DNA of 64,000 bases from JAJPKK01 sp963781195 (GCA_963781195.1 CAWAEZ010000014.1:62001-126000), one strand, 5' to 3'; shown: positions 34,172 to 43,137, numbered from the stretch's first letter. A program made the numbers and translations. Notes: generated from the sequence alone by a model not told the origin.

Positions 34172-35401
34172 GTGGCCACCTTTCGAACCCTCGATGACGT
34201 CGATGTCCGCGGCAAGCGGGTGCTGCTGCGGGTCGACCTGAACGTCCCCATGGCCAATGGCGACGTCAGCGACCCGACCCGCATCGAGCGGCTCGCCCCG
34301 ACGGTCGCGGAAATTTCGGCCAAGGGCGGCAAGGTGATCCTGCTGTCCCATTTCGGCCGCCCCAAGCAGCGCAACGCGAAGGATTCGCTGCGCCCCGTGG
34401 CGGCGGTGCTCGCCCGCCACCTCAGGCGCGAGGTGATGTTCGCCGACGACTGCATCGGCCCGCCGGCGAAGGCCGCCGTCGCGGCGATGAAGGACGGCGA
34501 CATCCTGTGCCTTGAGAACACCCGGTTTCACCCCGGTGAGGAAAAGAACGATCCGGCGTTCGTGGCGGCGCTCGCGGCGCTGGGCGACATCTGGGTCAAT
34601 GACGCGTTCTCGGTCGCCCACCGCGCCCATGCCTCGACGGAAGGGCTCGGCCGCGCACTGCCCGCCTATGCCGGGCGCACCATGGAGGCGGAGCTCGTCG
34701 CGCTGGCCCGCGCGCTGGAAGCGCCGCAGCGCCCGGTGGCCGCCGTGGTCGGCGGCGCCAAGATCTCCACCAAGCTCGATCTGCTCGAGAACCTGGTCGC
34801 CAAGGTCGATGTCCTCATCATCGGCGGCGCCATGGCGAACACCTTCCTGGCGGCCCAGGGCGCGGCGGTCGGCAAGTCGCTGTGCGAGCACGAGCTCGGC
34901 GAAACGGCGCGGCGCATTCTGGCGGCGGCGAAGGCGCAGCGGTGCGAGGTCGTGCTCCCGGTCGACGCCATCGTCGCCACGGAATTCCGGGCCGGAGCCG
35001 CGTCGCGCGCGGTGGCGATCGATGCGGTCGGTGCCGACGACATGATCCTCGATATCGGCCCGCGCACGGTGGAGCACGTCGTCTCGGTGCTGGCGCGGGT
35101 CAAGACGGTGGTGTGGAACGGCCCGTTCGGCGCTTTCGAGCTGGAGCCGTTCGACATCGGCACCGACGAGGTGGCGGAGGCGGCGGCCGAATTGACGGCG
35201 GCCGGCGAACTGGTCTCGGTGGCCGGCGGGGGCGATACGGTGGCGGCCCTCAACCTCGCCAATGCGACCGAGCGATTCACCTATGTTTCAACCGCGGGCG
35301 GCGCCTTCCTGGAATGGATGGAAGGCAAGCCGCTGCCCGGTGTCGAGATTTTGCGGGTGCGGAGCCCGGCGGCCCTGCAGGTGGCGTCGACGGCGTCCTG
35401 A
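34172..35401 (+). CDS. pgk: Phosphoglycerate kinase
   Basis: 409 residues from GTG 34172. Transfers phosphate between 1,3-bisphosphoglycerate and ADP. Seen: KRVLLRVDLNVPMANGDVSD, LLSHFGRPK, LENTRFHPGEEKNDPAFV, NDAFSVAHRAHAST, VVGGAKISTKLDLLENL, IIGGAMANTFL, and the C-terminal ATP loop SVAGGGDTVAALN with ATERFTYVSTAGGAFLEWMEGKPLPG. Same operon as gap. Confidence 0.97.
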   Translation: MATFRTLDDVDVRGKRVLLRVDLNVPMANGDVSDPTRIERLAPTVAEISAKGGKVILLSHFGRPKQRNAKDSLRPVAAVLARHLRREVMFADDCIGPPAKAAVAAMKDGDILCLENTRFHPGEEKNDPAFVAALAALGDIWVNDAFSVAHRAHASTEGLGRALPAYAGRTMEAELVALARALEAPQRPVAAVVGGAKISTKLDLLENLVAKVDVLIIGGAMANTFLAAQGAAVGKSLCEHELGETARRILAAAKAQRCEVVLPVDAIVATEFRAGAASRAVAIDAVGADDMILDIGPRTVEHVVSVLARVKTVVWNGPFGAFELEPFDIGTDEVAEAAAELTAAGELVSVAGGGDTVAALNLANATERFTYVSTAGGAFLEWMEGKPLPGVEILRVRSPAALQVASTAS

Positions 35402-35442
35402 TCGCCGCGCCTGCGGGCGGCAGGACAAGGAGGAGGGTTGCG

Positions 35443-36468
35443 ATGGACCTCGATGCGTTGAACAAGGTCGCGGCGGCGATGGTCGCGCCGGGCAAGGGCA
35501 TTCTGGCGGCCGACGAATTGACCGGCACCATCAAGAAGCGCTTCGACGCGATCGGTGCCGAATGCACCGAGGACAATCGGCGTGATTACCGCGAGCTGAT
35601 GTTCCGCACGACCGAGGCGATGCGCAACCACATCTCCGGCGTCATCCTCTATGACGAGACGATCTGGCAGAATGCCAAGGACGGCACCCCGCTGGTCAAA
35701 TTGATCGAGCAGGCCGGCTCGATTCCCGGCATCAAGGTCGACGAGGGCACCAAGCCGCTTCCCGGTTGCCCGAACGAGGTCGTGACCATCGGCCTCGACA
35801 AGCTCGCCGACCGCCTGCCAAAATATTATACGCAGGGGGCGCGGTTCGCGAAATGGCGCGCCGTGATCGACGTCGGCGCCGGCATTCCGAGCTATGACTG
35901 CATCCACGCCAATGCCCATGCGCTCGGGCGCTACGCGGCGCTGTGCCAGGCCGCTCAGATCGTGCCGATCGTCGAGCCCGAGGTGCTGATGGACGGCGAC
36001 CACGACATCGACCGTTGCTACGCCGTGACCGAATGGGTCCTCAAGGAGACCTTTCAGGAGCTGTATTACAATCGCGTCGCGCTGGAAGGCATGGTGCTCA
36101 AGCCGAACATGGTCGTTCCCGGCAAGAAGAGCCCCAAGCGCGCCGGGGTCGAAGAGGTCGCCGAGATGACCGTGCGGTTGTTGAAGAACTGCGTGCCGGG
36201 CGCGGTGCCGGGCATCGCGTTCCTCTCCGGCGGCCAGTCGGAGGAGGAGGCCACGGCCCATCTCGACGCCATGAACCGACTCGGCGACCTGCCGTGGAAG
36301 CTGACCTTCTCCTACGGCCGTGCGCTGCAGGCGGCGCCCCAGAAGGCATGGTCGGGCCGCCCGGAGAACGTGGCCGCGGCTCAGCGCGCGTTCGCCCACC
36401 GGGCCCGCATGAACGGCCTCGCGAGCCTTGCCCAGTGGAAGGCGGAGATGGAGAAGAAGGCGGCCTGA
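35443..36468 (+). CDS. Class I fructose-bisphosphate aldolase
   Basis: 341 residues from ATG 35443, GGAGG 8 bases upstream. Schiff-base aldolase of the eukaryote-like class I type. Seen: APGKGILAADELTGTIKKRFDAIG, FRTTEAMRNHISGVILYDET, IKVDEGTKPLPG, FAKWRAVIDV, IVPIVEPEVLMDGDHDI, the Schiff-base Lys region LEGMVLKPNMVVPGKKS, and FLSGGQSEEEATAHLDAMN. Downstream of pgk. Free of metal, unlike the class II enzyme usual in many bacteria. Confidence 0.95.
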   Translation: MDLDALNKVAAAMVAPGKGILAADELTGTIKKRFDAIGAECTEDNRRDYRELMFRTTEAMRNHISGVILYDETIWQNAKDGTPLVKLIEQAGSIPGIKVDEGTKPLPGCPNEVVTIGLDKLADRLPKYYTQGARFAKWRAVIDVGAGIPSYDCIHANAHALGRYAALCQAAQIVPIVEPEVLMDGDHDIDRCYAVTEWVLKETFQELYYNRVALEGMVLKPNMVVPGKKSPKRAGVEEVAEMTVRLLKNCVPGAVPGIAFLSGGQSEEEATAHLDAMNRLGDLPWKLTFSYGRALQAAPQKAWSGRPENVAAAQRAFAHRARMNGLASLAQWKAEMEKKAA

Positions 36469-36738
36469 GGCGCGGGCCGCTCTGCCGCCGGCAGTCCCGG
36501 CTTGGCGTGGGAATGGGTTTCCGCGGACCCGGGGACTAACGCTGGCGCCGGCAGCCGGCATTGGCGGTTCGCGGTAGGCACCAGCGTCAAAAAGCCCGCC
36601 GATGGCGAAAAGCTGTTTATTTCCCTCGATAGTATTCGATTGGAGGCGACACACGGACGCTCCGCTCGCGGCCGGCGTGCGAATCGTGCGATGATGGTGC
36701 CGCCAATTCGCCGGAATAAGGCATCATCGACGTCACGA

Positions 36739-37389
36739 ATGACTCCGCGATCTCGAACAGGACCGCCGCTTCCGCGCCTCTACCTCCTCACGTCGCCGGT
36801 CAGCGAGCCGGCGGCCGTGGCCGAGGTGGCTGACGCCATGGCCGGAGGCGATGTCGCGGCGGTGTTGCTGCGCCTCGCCGCGGCGGACGAGCGCGGCCTC
36901 ATCAATCTGGTCAAGAAGGTGGCACCGGCGGTGCAGGGACGCGATGCCGCCCTGCTGCTCGCCGCCCGCGACGATATCGTCGCCCGCTCCGGCGCCGATG
37001 GCGCGCATTTGAGCAATATCGAGGCGCTGCGGGACGCGGTGCCGCGCCTGAAGCCCAACAACATCGCCGGGGTCGGCGGCCTCTACACCAAGCACGACGC
37101 CATGCAGGCCGGCGAGGCCGGCGCCGACTACGTGATGTTCGGCGAGCCCGACGAAGAAGGGAACCGGCCGGCCTTCGATGCCGTCCTCGAACGGGTCGAG
37201 TGGTGGGCGGAACTGTTCGAGCTGCCCTGCGTCGCCTATGCGGCGCGGCTCGAGGAGGTCGACGCCCTCTGTGCGGCCGGCGCCGATTTCATCGCCCTGG
37301 GCGATGCCGTGTTCGATGATCCGCGGGGCGCCCGGACGGCGGTGGCGGAAGCCGCGGCGCGGCTCGGCAGCGGCGGATCGAAGCCATGA
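36739..37389 (+). CDS. Thiamine phosphate synthase (ThiE-like)
   Basis: 216 residues from ATG 36739. TIM-barrel fold of the ThiE/TenI group: PRLYLLTSPVSEPAAVAEV, DVAAVLLRLAAADERGLINLVKKVAPAVQGRDAALLLAARDDIVARSGADGAHLS, then VGGLYTKHDAMQAGEAGADYVMFGEP and CVAYAARLEEVDALCAAGADFIALGDAVF. Residues of classic ThiE for pyrophosphate binding are only partly kept, so activity is uncertain. Overlaps the Sel1 gene by ATGA. The preceding 270 bases (36469-36738) hold no feature I can name. Confidence 0.8.
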   Translation: MTPRSRTGPPLPRLYLLTSPVSEPAAVAEVADAMAGGDVAAVLLRLAAADERGLINLVKKVAPAVQGRDAALLLAARDDIVARSGADGAHLSNIEALRDAVPRLKPNNIAGVGGLYTKHDAMQAGEAGADYVMFGEPDEEGNRPAFDAVLERVEWWAELFELPCVAYAARLEEVDALCAAGADFIALGDAVFDDPRGARTAVAEAAARLGSGGSKP

Positions 37390-38507
37390 TCCGCTCGCGT
37401 TCTCCAAGCGCGGTTCTGGTCGCCTTCGTGTTCGGTGGGGCGGCCCTCGCTGCCCCTGTCATCCCGATGTTCATCGCTGGCCCGGCCGCCGCCCAGGGGG
37501 CGGCGGAATCGGGTGCGCCGGCGGCATCGAAGCCGGCCCCGGCTCCCGTAAAGCCGGCCGCGCCCGCAGCCCGGAGCAATCCTCTGCCGCCGGCGGCCCG
37601 GACCAGCAAGCCCGCGGCGGCGGCGGCACCGGCGGCGGAGTCGTTGGCGCGCCCGGGCGTCGAGCCCGACCTCGCCTACGGCGCCTATCAGCGCGGCTAT
37701 TTCCTGACCGCTTTTGCCGAGGCGACCCACCGTGTCGACGCCAAGGGCGATCCGCGGGCGATGACGCTGCTCGGCGAACTCTATTCAAGCGGGATCGGCA
37801 TCCCCCAGAACGACGCCAAGGCCGTGGAGTGGTACCGCCTCGCGGCCGAGCGCGGCGACCGTGACGCGATGTTCGCGCTCGCCCTGTTCCACATGACCGG
37901 TCGGGGCGGCCTGCACGACCGCGGCGAGGCGGCGCGGCTGTTCGCCGAGGCGGCCAAGCTCGGCCACCCGGCTGCGGCCTATGACCTCGGTCTCCTCTAT
38001 CTCGAAGGCCAGCAATTTCCCCAGGATTTCGGCCGCGCGGCCGAGCTGTTCCGGGCCGCTGCCGAGGTGGGCAGTCCGGAAGCGCAGTATGCCCTCGCCA
38101 CGCTCTACAAGGATGGGCGCGGCGTCGAAAAGAACGAGGCCGAAGCGGCGCGGCTGCTGGCGGCGGCGGCGCTCGCGGAGAATTCCGACGCGGAGGTCGA
38201 ATACGCGATCGCGCTGTACAACGGAACCGGCGTCACCAAGGACGAGGTGCGCGCCCTCGCCCTGTTCCGCAGAGCGGCGCTGCGCGGCAGCCCGATCGCG
38301 CAGAACCGGCTGGCGCGGATCTACTCGATCGGCCGCGGCGGAACACCGAATCCGATCGAGGCCGTCAAATGGCACTTGATTGCCAAGGCCGGCGGCGACA
38401 ACGATCCCTACCTGGAAAAGTACACGGCGGATCAGCCCGAGGCGGTCCGCGCCGCCGCCCAGCGGGCGGCAGCTCCCTGGCTCGGCGTCCGCCAACCGAA
38501 ATCCTGA
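37386..38507 (+). CDS. Secreted Sel1-repeat protein
   Basis: 373 residues. Signal peptide VLVAFVFGGAALAAPVIPMF to AAAQG, a Pro/Ala-rich linker to about residue 90, then seven or so Sel1-like (TPR-type) repeats such as AMTLLGELYSSGIGIPQNDAKAVEWYRLAAE and AQYALATLYKDGRGVEKNEAEAARLLAAAA. Sel1 proteins scaffold envelope signalling or exopolysaccharide systems (ExoR-like in rhizobia). ATGA overlap with the thiE-like gene suggests coupling, though no functional tie is evident. Confidence 0.88.
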   Translation: MIRSRSPSAVLVAFVFGGAALAAPVIPMFIAGPAAAQGAAESGAPAASKPAPAPVKPAAPAARSNPLPPAARTSKPAAAAAPAAESLARPGVEPDLAYGAYQRGYFLTAFAEATHRVDAKGDPRAMTLLGELYSSGIGIPQNDAKAVEWYRLAAERGDRDAMFALALFHMTGRGGLHDRGEAARLFAEAAKLGHPAAAYDLGLLYLEGQQFPQDFGRAAELFRAAAEVGSPEAQYALATLYKDGRGVEKNEAEAARLLAAAALAENSDAEVEYAIALYNGTGVTKDEVRALALFRRAALRGSPIAQNRLARIYSIGRGGTPNPIEAVKWHLIAKAGGDNDPYLEKYTADQPEAVRAAAQRAAAPWLGVRQPKS

Positions 38508-38629
38508 TCCGCCGCCGTCGCCGTCTCGCGCCGTGAATGCCTTGACGCCCCGGGCGCAGGCATGCACACCACCGGCGTCGCTCCCATTCCTGCACCTTTT
38601 CCTGCGCACCCGGAAACGAATCCACGCCC

Positions 38630-39430
38630 ATGCTGCGGTCCGCCCTCCTCAACGTCATGATCGCCGCCGCGCGCAAGGCCGGGCGCAGCCTCAAGCGGGA
38701 CTTCGGCGAGGTGGAGAATTTGCAGGTCTCGATGAAGGGACCGGCGAATTTCGTCTCCGCGGCAGACCGCCGCGCCGAGGAGATCCTGCGCACCGAGCTC
38801 GAGAAGGCGCGGCCCGGCTACGGCTTCCTCGGCGAGGAAGGCGGGGTGGTCGAGGGCTCCGACAAGTCCCACCGCTGGATCGTCGATCCGCTCGACGGCA
38901 CCACCAATTTTCTTCACGGCATCCCGCAATTCGCCATCTCGATCGGCCTCGAGCGCGACGGAGTGCTGATCGCAGGGGTCGTCTACAACCCGGCCAACGA
39001 AGAGCTGTTCACGGCCGAGCGCGGCAAGGGCGCCTTCCTCAACGACCAGCGCCTCCGGGTCGCCAACCGGCGCCGTCTGCCGGAGATCGTGGTGGCCTGC
39101 GGCCTGCCTCACCTCGGCCGCGGTGATCTCGCCCTGTTCCGCCGCGAGTTCGCGGCGGTCCAGGAGCAGGTGGCGGGGTTGCGCCGCTTCGGCGCCGCTT
39201 CGCTCGATCTCGCCTGGGTGGCGGCCGGCCGGCTGGACGCCTACTGGGAACGCGACCTGGCCCCATGGGACGTGGCGGCCGGCATCGTCCTCGTGCGCGA
39301 GGCCGGCGGCTACGTGACCGACCTCGATGACGGCGACGCCATTTTCGACAAGAAGCAAGTGATCGCCGGCAACGAGTTCCTTCACAAGACGCTGCTGTCC
39401 GTGTTGAAAGCGCCAGCGGCCAAGGCATGA
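38630..39430 (+). CDS. suhB: Inositol-1-monophosphatase family protein
   Basis: 266 residues. Lithium-sensitive Mg-dependent sugar phosphatase fold: FVSAADRRAEEIL, GFLGEEGG (metal Glu), IVDPLDGTTNFLHGIPQFAISIGL (metal Asp pair), and ERDLAPWDVAAGIVLVREAGG with the last Asp. SuhB-type proteins hydrolyse inositol phosphates and also act on ribosomal RNA transcription complexes in enterobacteria. Located at the end of the central carbon cluster. Confidence 0.92.
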   Translation: MLRSALLNVMIAAARKAGRSLKRDFGEVENLQVSMKGPANFVSAADRRAEEILRTELEKARPGYGFLGEEGGVVEGSDKSHRWIVDPLDGTTNFLHGIPQFAISIGLERDGVLIAGVVYNPANEELFTAERGKGAFLNDQRLRVANRRRLPEIVVACGLPHLGRGDLALFRREFAAVQEQVAGLRRFGAASLDLAWVAAGRLDAYWERDLAPWDVAAGIVLVREAGGYVTDLDDGDAIFDKKQVIAGNEFLHKTLLSVLKAPAAKA

Positions 39431-39652
39431 TCGCTTCGGGGCGCGCCCGATTGCGGCGGCGCGCAACCTGGACGCGGTCCGCGCCCGGGGGGCGTTCCGG
39501 GTCGGTATCATCGCCCCGCGCGAGGCCGGCGAATTGGATCGGCTGACGCGAACGGCCATAGTTTGGCGCGGTTGGGGCTGATACTTGCGTATCCTCGCAG
39601 CCCCGACCTGTGCCATATTGGCGGTTGCGCGGTTGCTTTCGGCGGGACTTCC

Positions 39653-40639
39653 ATGGCGCGGCAAGACATCGATCCGTTCAAAGTGTCGTCGCCCCGGATT
39701 TTCCTGGTGCGTATGCTGGTGTTCCTCACCATCGGCGCGCTGGTGGTGGTGATCCTCAACCAGCAGATCCTGGCCGCCTTCCGCGCCAATCCCGGGCTCA
39801 ATGCGCTGATCGTCGGCGTGCTGCTGATCGGCATCGTTCTCGCCTTCCGGCAGGTGATCCGGCTGTTTCCGGAGATTGCCTGGGTCAACAGCTTCCGGCT
39901 CGCCGATCCGGGTCTCGCCGTGGAGCGCGGGCCGGTTCTGCTCGCGCCCATGGCGGCGATGTTGCGCGAACGAATCGGCCGCATGTCGATCTCCACGCAA
40001 ACCATGCGCAGCCTGATGGATTCGATCGCGAGCCGGCTCGACGAAGCCCGCGACATGTCGCGCTACATGACCGGGTTGCTGGTCTTCCTCGGCCTGCTCG
40101 GCACCTTCTGGGGACTGATCGAGACGGTGGGCTCGGTCGGCAAGGTCATCGAGGGACTGAAGGTCGGCGGCGATGCCGGCACCATGTTCGAATCCCTCAA
40201 GGAAGGCCTCGTGGCGCCGCTGGGCGGCATGGGGATTTCGTTTTCCTCCTCGCTGTTCGGCTTGGCCGGGTCGCTGATCCTCGGGTTCCTCGACCTCCAG
40301 ACCAGCCAGGCGCAGAACCGCTTCTACACCGAACTCGAAGACTGGCTCGCCACCACCGTCAGCGACCTCGGCGGCGACGGCCCGGTCACCGCCACCGGCG
40401 GCCCGGAGATGCATGCCGCGGTGGAGCGCCTGCGCGAAGTGATCGCGGAAAACGGCGGATCCAACAAGGCGGCGACCGCCGCGATGGCGAACCTCGCCGA
40501 GGCGATCCAGGGCCTCGTCCACCACATGCGCAGCGAGCAGCAGTTGATCCGCGAATGGGTCGATGGGCAGGCCGTCCAGCACCGGGAAATCCGGCGTTTG
40601 CTCGAAGTGCAGTCGCGCGAGCCGGCGCATCGCGACTAG
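39653..40639 (+). CDS. MotA/TolQ/ExbB-like proton channel family protein
   Basis: 328 residues from ATG 39653. Four predicted helices: IFLVRMLVFLTIGALVVVILN, LNALIVGVLLIGIVLAFRQV, MTGLLVFLGLLGTFWGLIETVGSV, and GGMGISFSSSLFGLAGSLILGFL. The last two contain the MotA/TolQ channel motif. A cytoplasmic loop and a long C-terminal helix (LREVIAENGGSNKAATAAMANLAEAIQGLV) follow. Next to an OmpA-like partner at 40777, as MotA is to MotB, but no flagellar, tol or exb genes are near and the C-terminal tail is unusual. Confidence 0.85.
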   Translation: MARQDIDPFKVSSPRIFLVRMLVFLTIGALVVVILNQQILAAFRANPGLNALIVGVLLIGIVLAFRQVIRLFPEIAWVNSFRLADPGLAVERGPVLLAPMAAMLRERIGRMSISTQTMRSLMDSIASRLDEARDMSRYMTGLLVFLGLLGTFWGLIETVGSVGKVIEGLKVGGDAGTMFESLKEGLVAPLGGMGISFSSSLFGLAGSLILGFLDLQTSQAQNRFYTELEDWLATTVSDLGGDGPVTATGGPEMHAAVERLREVIAENGGSNKAATAAMANLAEAIQGLVHHMRSEQQLIREWVDGQAVQHREIRRLLEVQSREPAHRD

Positions 40640-40776
40640 GCATGATCCGGGAAAGTTGCAGACTTTGCGGATGAGATGATGCCGCTGGATCAGACGCTTT
40701 GGAGTACGAGCCGGTCGGACTGAATTGATCGCCCGCTCGGACGGAACTGGCCAACGGGACCAACGGGACGCAAGAG

Positions 40777-41820
40777 ATGGCATTGGCACGCGGGCGCCGC
40801 GAACGCAGCATCGACTACTGGCCGGGCTTCGTCGACGCCCTGTCGACGCTCGTCCTCGGCATCATCTTTCTCCTCACCGTGTTCGTGGTGGTGCAGTTCT
40901 TCCTGTCCCAGGAGGTGGCGGGCAAGGACACCGCTCTGGTGCGGCTCACCGCCCAGATCGCGCAGCTCACCGATCTCCTGTCGCTGGAGAAGACCGGCAA
41001 GGTCGACCTCGAGGACGAGATCGCGCGGCTGCGCGCGAGCCTCGTCGGTGCGGAAAACGAACGCGATCGCCTGCGCGCCGGCGCCGATGCGGGGCAGAGC
41101 GCCGCCGCGGCACAGGGCGAGATCGCCGCGGCGCAGGGCAGGATCAGCGAACTCGCGGGCTCGCTGGACACCGAAAAAGGCGTGAGCGCGCGTGCGCTCG
41201 CGCAGGTCGAGATCCTCAACCAGCAGATCGCGGCGCTGCGCCGTCAGCTCGGGGCGTTGGAGTCGGCGCTCGACGCCTCGGAAAAGAAGGACAAGGATTC
41301 GCAGTCGCGGATCGCCGATCTCGGCCAGCGGCTCAACGTGGCTCTCGCCCAGCGGGTCCAGGAGCTGTCGCGCTACCGCTCGGACTTCTTCGGACGGCTG
41401 CGGGAAATTCTCGGCAATCGGCCGGACATCCGGGTGGTGGGCGACCGCTTCGTGTTCCAGTCCGAGGTGTTCTTCGATTCCGGCCAGGCGGTGTTGAGCC
41501 CGGAGGGCCGCAATGAGCTCGACAAGCTCGCCGGCGCGTTGCTCGACCTCGACAAGAAGATTCCCGCCGAAATTCCCTGGGTGCTCCGCGTCGACGGCCA
41601 TACCGACGTGCGCCCGATCGCGAGCTCGCAATACCCCTCGAACTGGGCGCTGTCGGCGGCGCGTGCGATCTCGGTCGTGCAGTACCTCGTCAGCAAGGGC
41701 GTGTCGCCGCAGCGGCTGGTGGCGGCCGGGTTCGGCGAGTATCAGCCGCTCGACCCCGCCAACACCGAAGAAGCGTTTCGCCGCAACCGCCGGCTTGAAC
41801 TCAAGCTGACGGAACGGTGA
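40777..41820 (+). CDS. OmpA/MotB-like membrane-peptidoglycan protein
   Basis: 347 residues. Short basic N-terminus, one TM (STLVLGIIFLLTVFVVVQFFL, about 23-43) preceded by DYWPGFVDAL with candidate proton-site aspartates, a long periplasmic coiled coil (about 55-200), then an OmpA domain: VFFDSGQAVLSPEGRNELDKLA, LRVDGHTDVRPI, SNWALSAARAISVVQYLVSKG, GEYQPL, RRNRRLELK. This is MotB topology with a much longer stalk. It forms a two-gene unit with the MotA-like gene and lies 13 bases before a GNAT gene. Confidence 0.9.
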   Translation: MALARGRRERSIDYWPGFVDALSTLVLGIIFLLTVFVVVQFFLSQEVAGKDTALVRLTAQIAQLTDLLSLEKTGKVDLEDEIARLRASLVGAENERDRLRAGADAGQSAAAAQGEIAAAQGRISELAGSLDTEKGVSARALAQVEILNQQIAALRRQLGALESALDASEKKDKDSQSRIADLGQRLNVALAQRVQELSRYRSDFFGRLREILGNRPDIRVVGDRFVFQSEVFFDSGQAVLSPEGRNELDKLAGALLDLDKKIPAEIPWVLRVDGHTDVRPIASSQYPSNWALSAARAISVVQYLVSKGVSPQRLVAAGFGEYQPLDPANTEEAFRRNRRLELKLTER

Positions 41821-41833
41821 GATCGTAGCCCGC

Positions 41834-42424
41834 GTGAACGGATCCGAACCGTCCGTTGTCGCACCCGGCCCCGCGCCGCAATTGGTGCTGCGTCCCTACC
41901 ACCCCACCGACGAGACGGCGACGATTGCGCTGTGGCAGCGCGCCTGGCAACAGTCGTATCCCCACATCGACTTCGCCGCCCGGCTGGCGTGGTGGCGGGA
42001 GCGCTGGCGCACCGAACTCGTGCCCGCCTGCAAGATCATCGTGGCGATGCACCACGCGGCGGACGTCGGATCGGCGGGCCATGAATCAGGCCACGAATCA
42101 GCGGGCGAGGGAGCGGCGGATGACGGCGTGACGGGTGACGGCGTAGCGGATGACGGCGTGGTGATGGCCGGCTTCGTCACCGTCGATCCGCATACCGGCT
42201 ATCTCGATCAGCTCGTCGTCGCCCCGGAAGCCTGGGGCGGCGGCGTGGCGGCCGCGCTCGTCGCCGCGGCGAAGCTCGCTGCGCCCGCCGGCCTCGATCT
42301 CCACGTCAATCGCGACAATGCACGGGCCATCCGCTTCTACGAGAAGCATGGCTTCGCGGTCAGCGGCGAGGAGGTCAACCCGCGCTCCGGGGCGCCGATC
42401 TACCGGATGAGCTGGCGATCATGA
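41834..42424 (+). CDS. GNAT family N-acetyltransferase with a repeat-expanded loop
   Basis: 196 residues from GTG 41834. N-terminal LRPYHPTDETATIALWQRAW, later GFVTVDPHTGYLDQLVVAPEAWGGGVAAALVAAAK (acetyl-CoA loop, QxxGxG-like), and LHVNRDNARAIRFYEKHGFAVSGEE (motif B) define the GNAT fold. A 30-residue acidic insertion between the two halves (GHESGHES, then DDGVTGDGVADDGV) is made by 12- and 15-base tandem repeats. Substrate unknown. Probably co-transcribed with the OmpA-like gene. Confidence 0.87.
   Translation: MNGSEPSVVAPGPAPQLVLRPYHPTDETATIALWQRAWQQSYPHIDFAARLAWWRERWRTELVPACKIIVAMHHAADVGSAGHESGHESAGEGAADDGVTGDGVADDGVVMAGFVTVDPHTGYLDQLVVAPEAWGGGVAAALVAAAKLAAPAGLDLHVNRDNARAIRFYEKHGFAVSGEEVNPRSGAPIYRMSWRS
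42077..42160. repeat. In-frame 12- and 15-base tandem repeats in the GNAT gene
   Basis: GGCCATGAATCA and GGCCACGAATCA (42077-42100), a spacer, then GCGGATGACGGCGTG, ACGGGTGACGGCGTA and GCGGATGACGGCGTG (42116-42160). All keep the frame and lengthen a surface loop. Confidence 0.88.
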
Positions 42425-42516
42425 GCGGGAACGGCCCGGACGCCAGGCTCGTCGTCCGCCGGAAAATGCGCTGAGCGCTTTTTGGGCGCGAAGATTCTCG
42501 AGCGCGGAGATTTTCG

Positions 42517-42557
42517 AAAAACAACCCCATGCAAAGTACCGCGAGGCCGCGTCAAGA
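42517..42557 (-). repeat. Dispersed 41-base 3'-end element, copy 2
   Basis: Same element as at 25137-25177: the 20-base core (plus strand) is identical, the spacer is 12 bases in both, and GCGTCAAGA is identical. On the minus strand it provides the TCT-TGA end of the TRAP small-permease gene and then runs into TTTGCATGGGGTTGTTTTT. The variable part here can form CGCG-GCCT-CGCG. Confidence 0.85.
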
Positions 42558-43127
42558 GACGATCTTACCCGCGATGCCATCGGCGGATGATGCAAGTGAC
42601 GGGTCTTGCCGCACCTCTTCGAGGTCCTCGCCGCCTCGCCGCAACGCCAGCCGTAACGCGACCAGGACGGCATTGAGTCCGAGCCCGATCGGGACCAGCG
42701 ACTGCGGGATCACCAGCGGAATGTCCGCGGCCTCGCTGCGCTGGTCGAATTCGGCAAGCATCTGGATCGCCGGCCAGCCGACCACGATCAGCGCCACGCA
42801 GACGACGATCATCGTCACGTCCGCGAGCGTCTCGAGGGTGCGCCGGACCCGCGCCGGCAGCGCCTGGAGCAGGACATCCATCCGCAGTTGCTTGCCCTCG
42901 AAACCGACCACGCTGTTGCCGAGGAACACGATCCCCACCAGCAGGAACAGCATGACCTCCTCGGCCCATGGGATCGGAACCAGGAAGACGTAGCGGCCGA
43001 CGATGTTGGCGAAATTGATCGCCACCGCGATCAGCAGCAGCACCGCGCTCAGGTCCAGGATGAAATCGACCAACCGCCGCGCCAGCCCGTGCGCTCCGGC
43101 CTGGCGGCCTGCCGTCCCCGCTTCCAT
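42552..43127 (-). CDS. TRAP transporter small permease (DctQ), copy 1
   Basis: 191 residues. Four helices of the DctQ family: LSAVLLLIAVAINFANIVGRYVF, AEEVMLFLLVGIVFLGNSVVGFEGKQLRMDVLL, VTMIVVCVALIVVGWPAIQML, PLVIPQSLVPIGLGLNAVLVALRLAL. The small subunit partners a DctM permease in tripartite ATP-independent transporters. Its gene follows the receptor gene by 10 bases. Its last codons and stop come from the dispersed 41-base element, and no DctM gene follows. Near-identical in the core to the copy at 44485. Confidence 0.92.
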   Translation of the reverse strand: MEAGTAGRQAGAHGLARRLVDFILDLSAVLLLIAVAINFANIVGRYVFLVPIPWAEEVMLFLLVGIVFLGNSVVGFEGKQLRMDVLLQALPARVRRTLETLADVTMIVVCVALIVVGWPAIQMLAEFDQRSEAADIPLVIPQSLVPIGLGLNAVLVALRLALRRGGEDLEEVRQDPSLASSADGIAGKIVS

Positions 43128-43137
43128 CGCAAAACCC

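Noticed and set aside
36469..36738. Thiamine riboswitch before the thiE-like gene
   Set aside because: The conserved CUGAGA and GA-rich P2-P5 elements of the TPP riboswitch are not seen.
38432..40789. Long minus-strand frame under suhB and the MotA-like gene
   Set aside because: Shadow of two recognised genes with no ribosome site or family motif.
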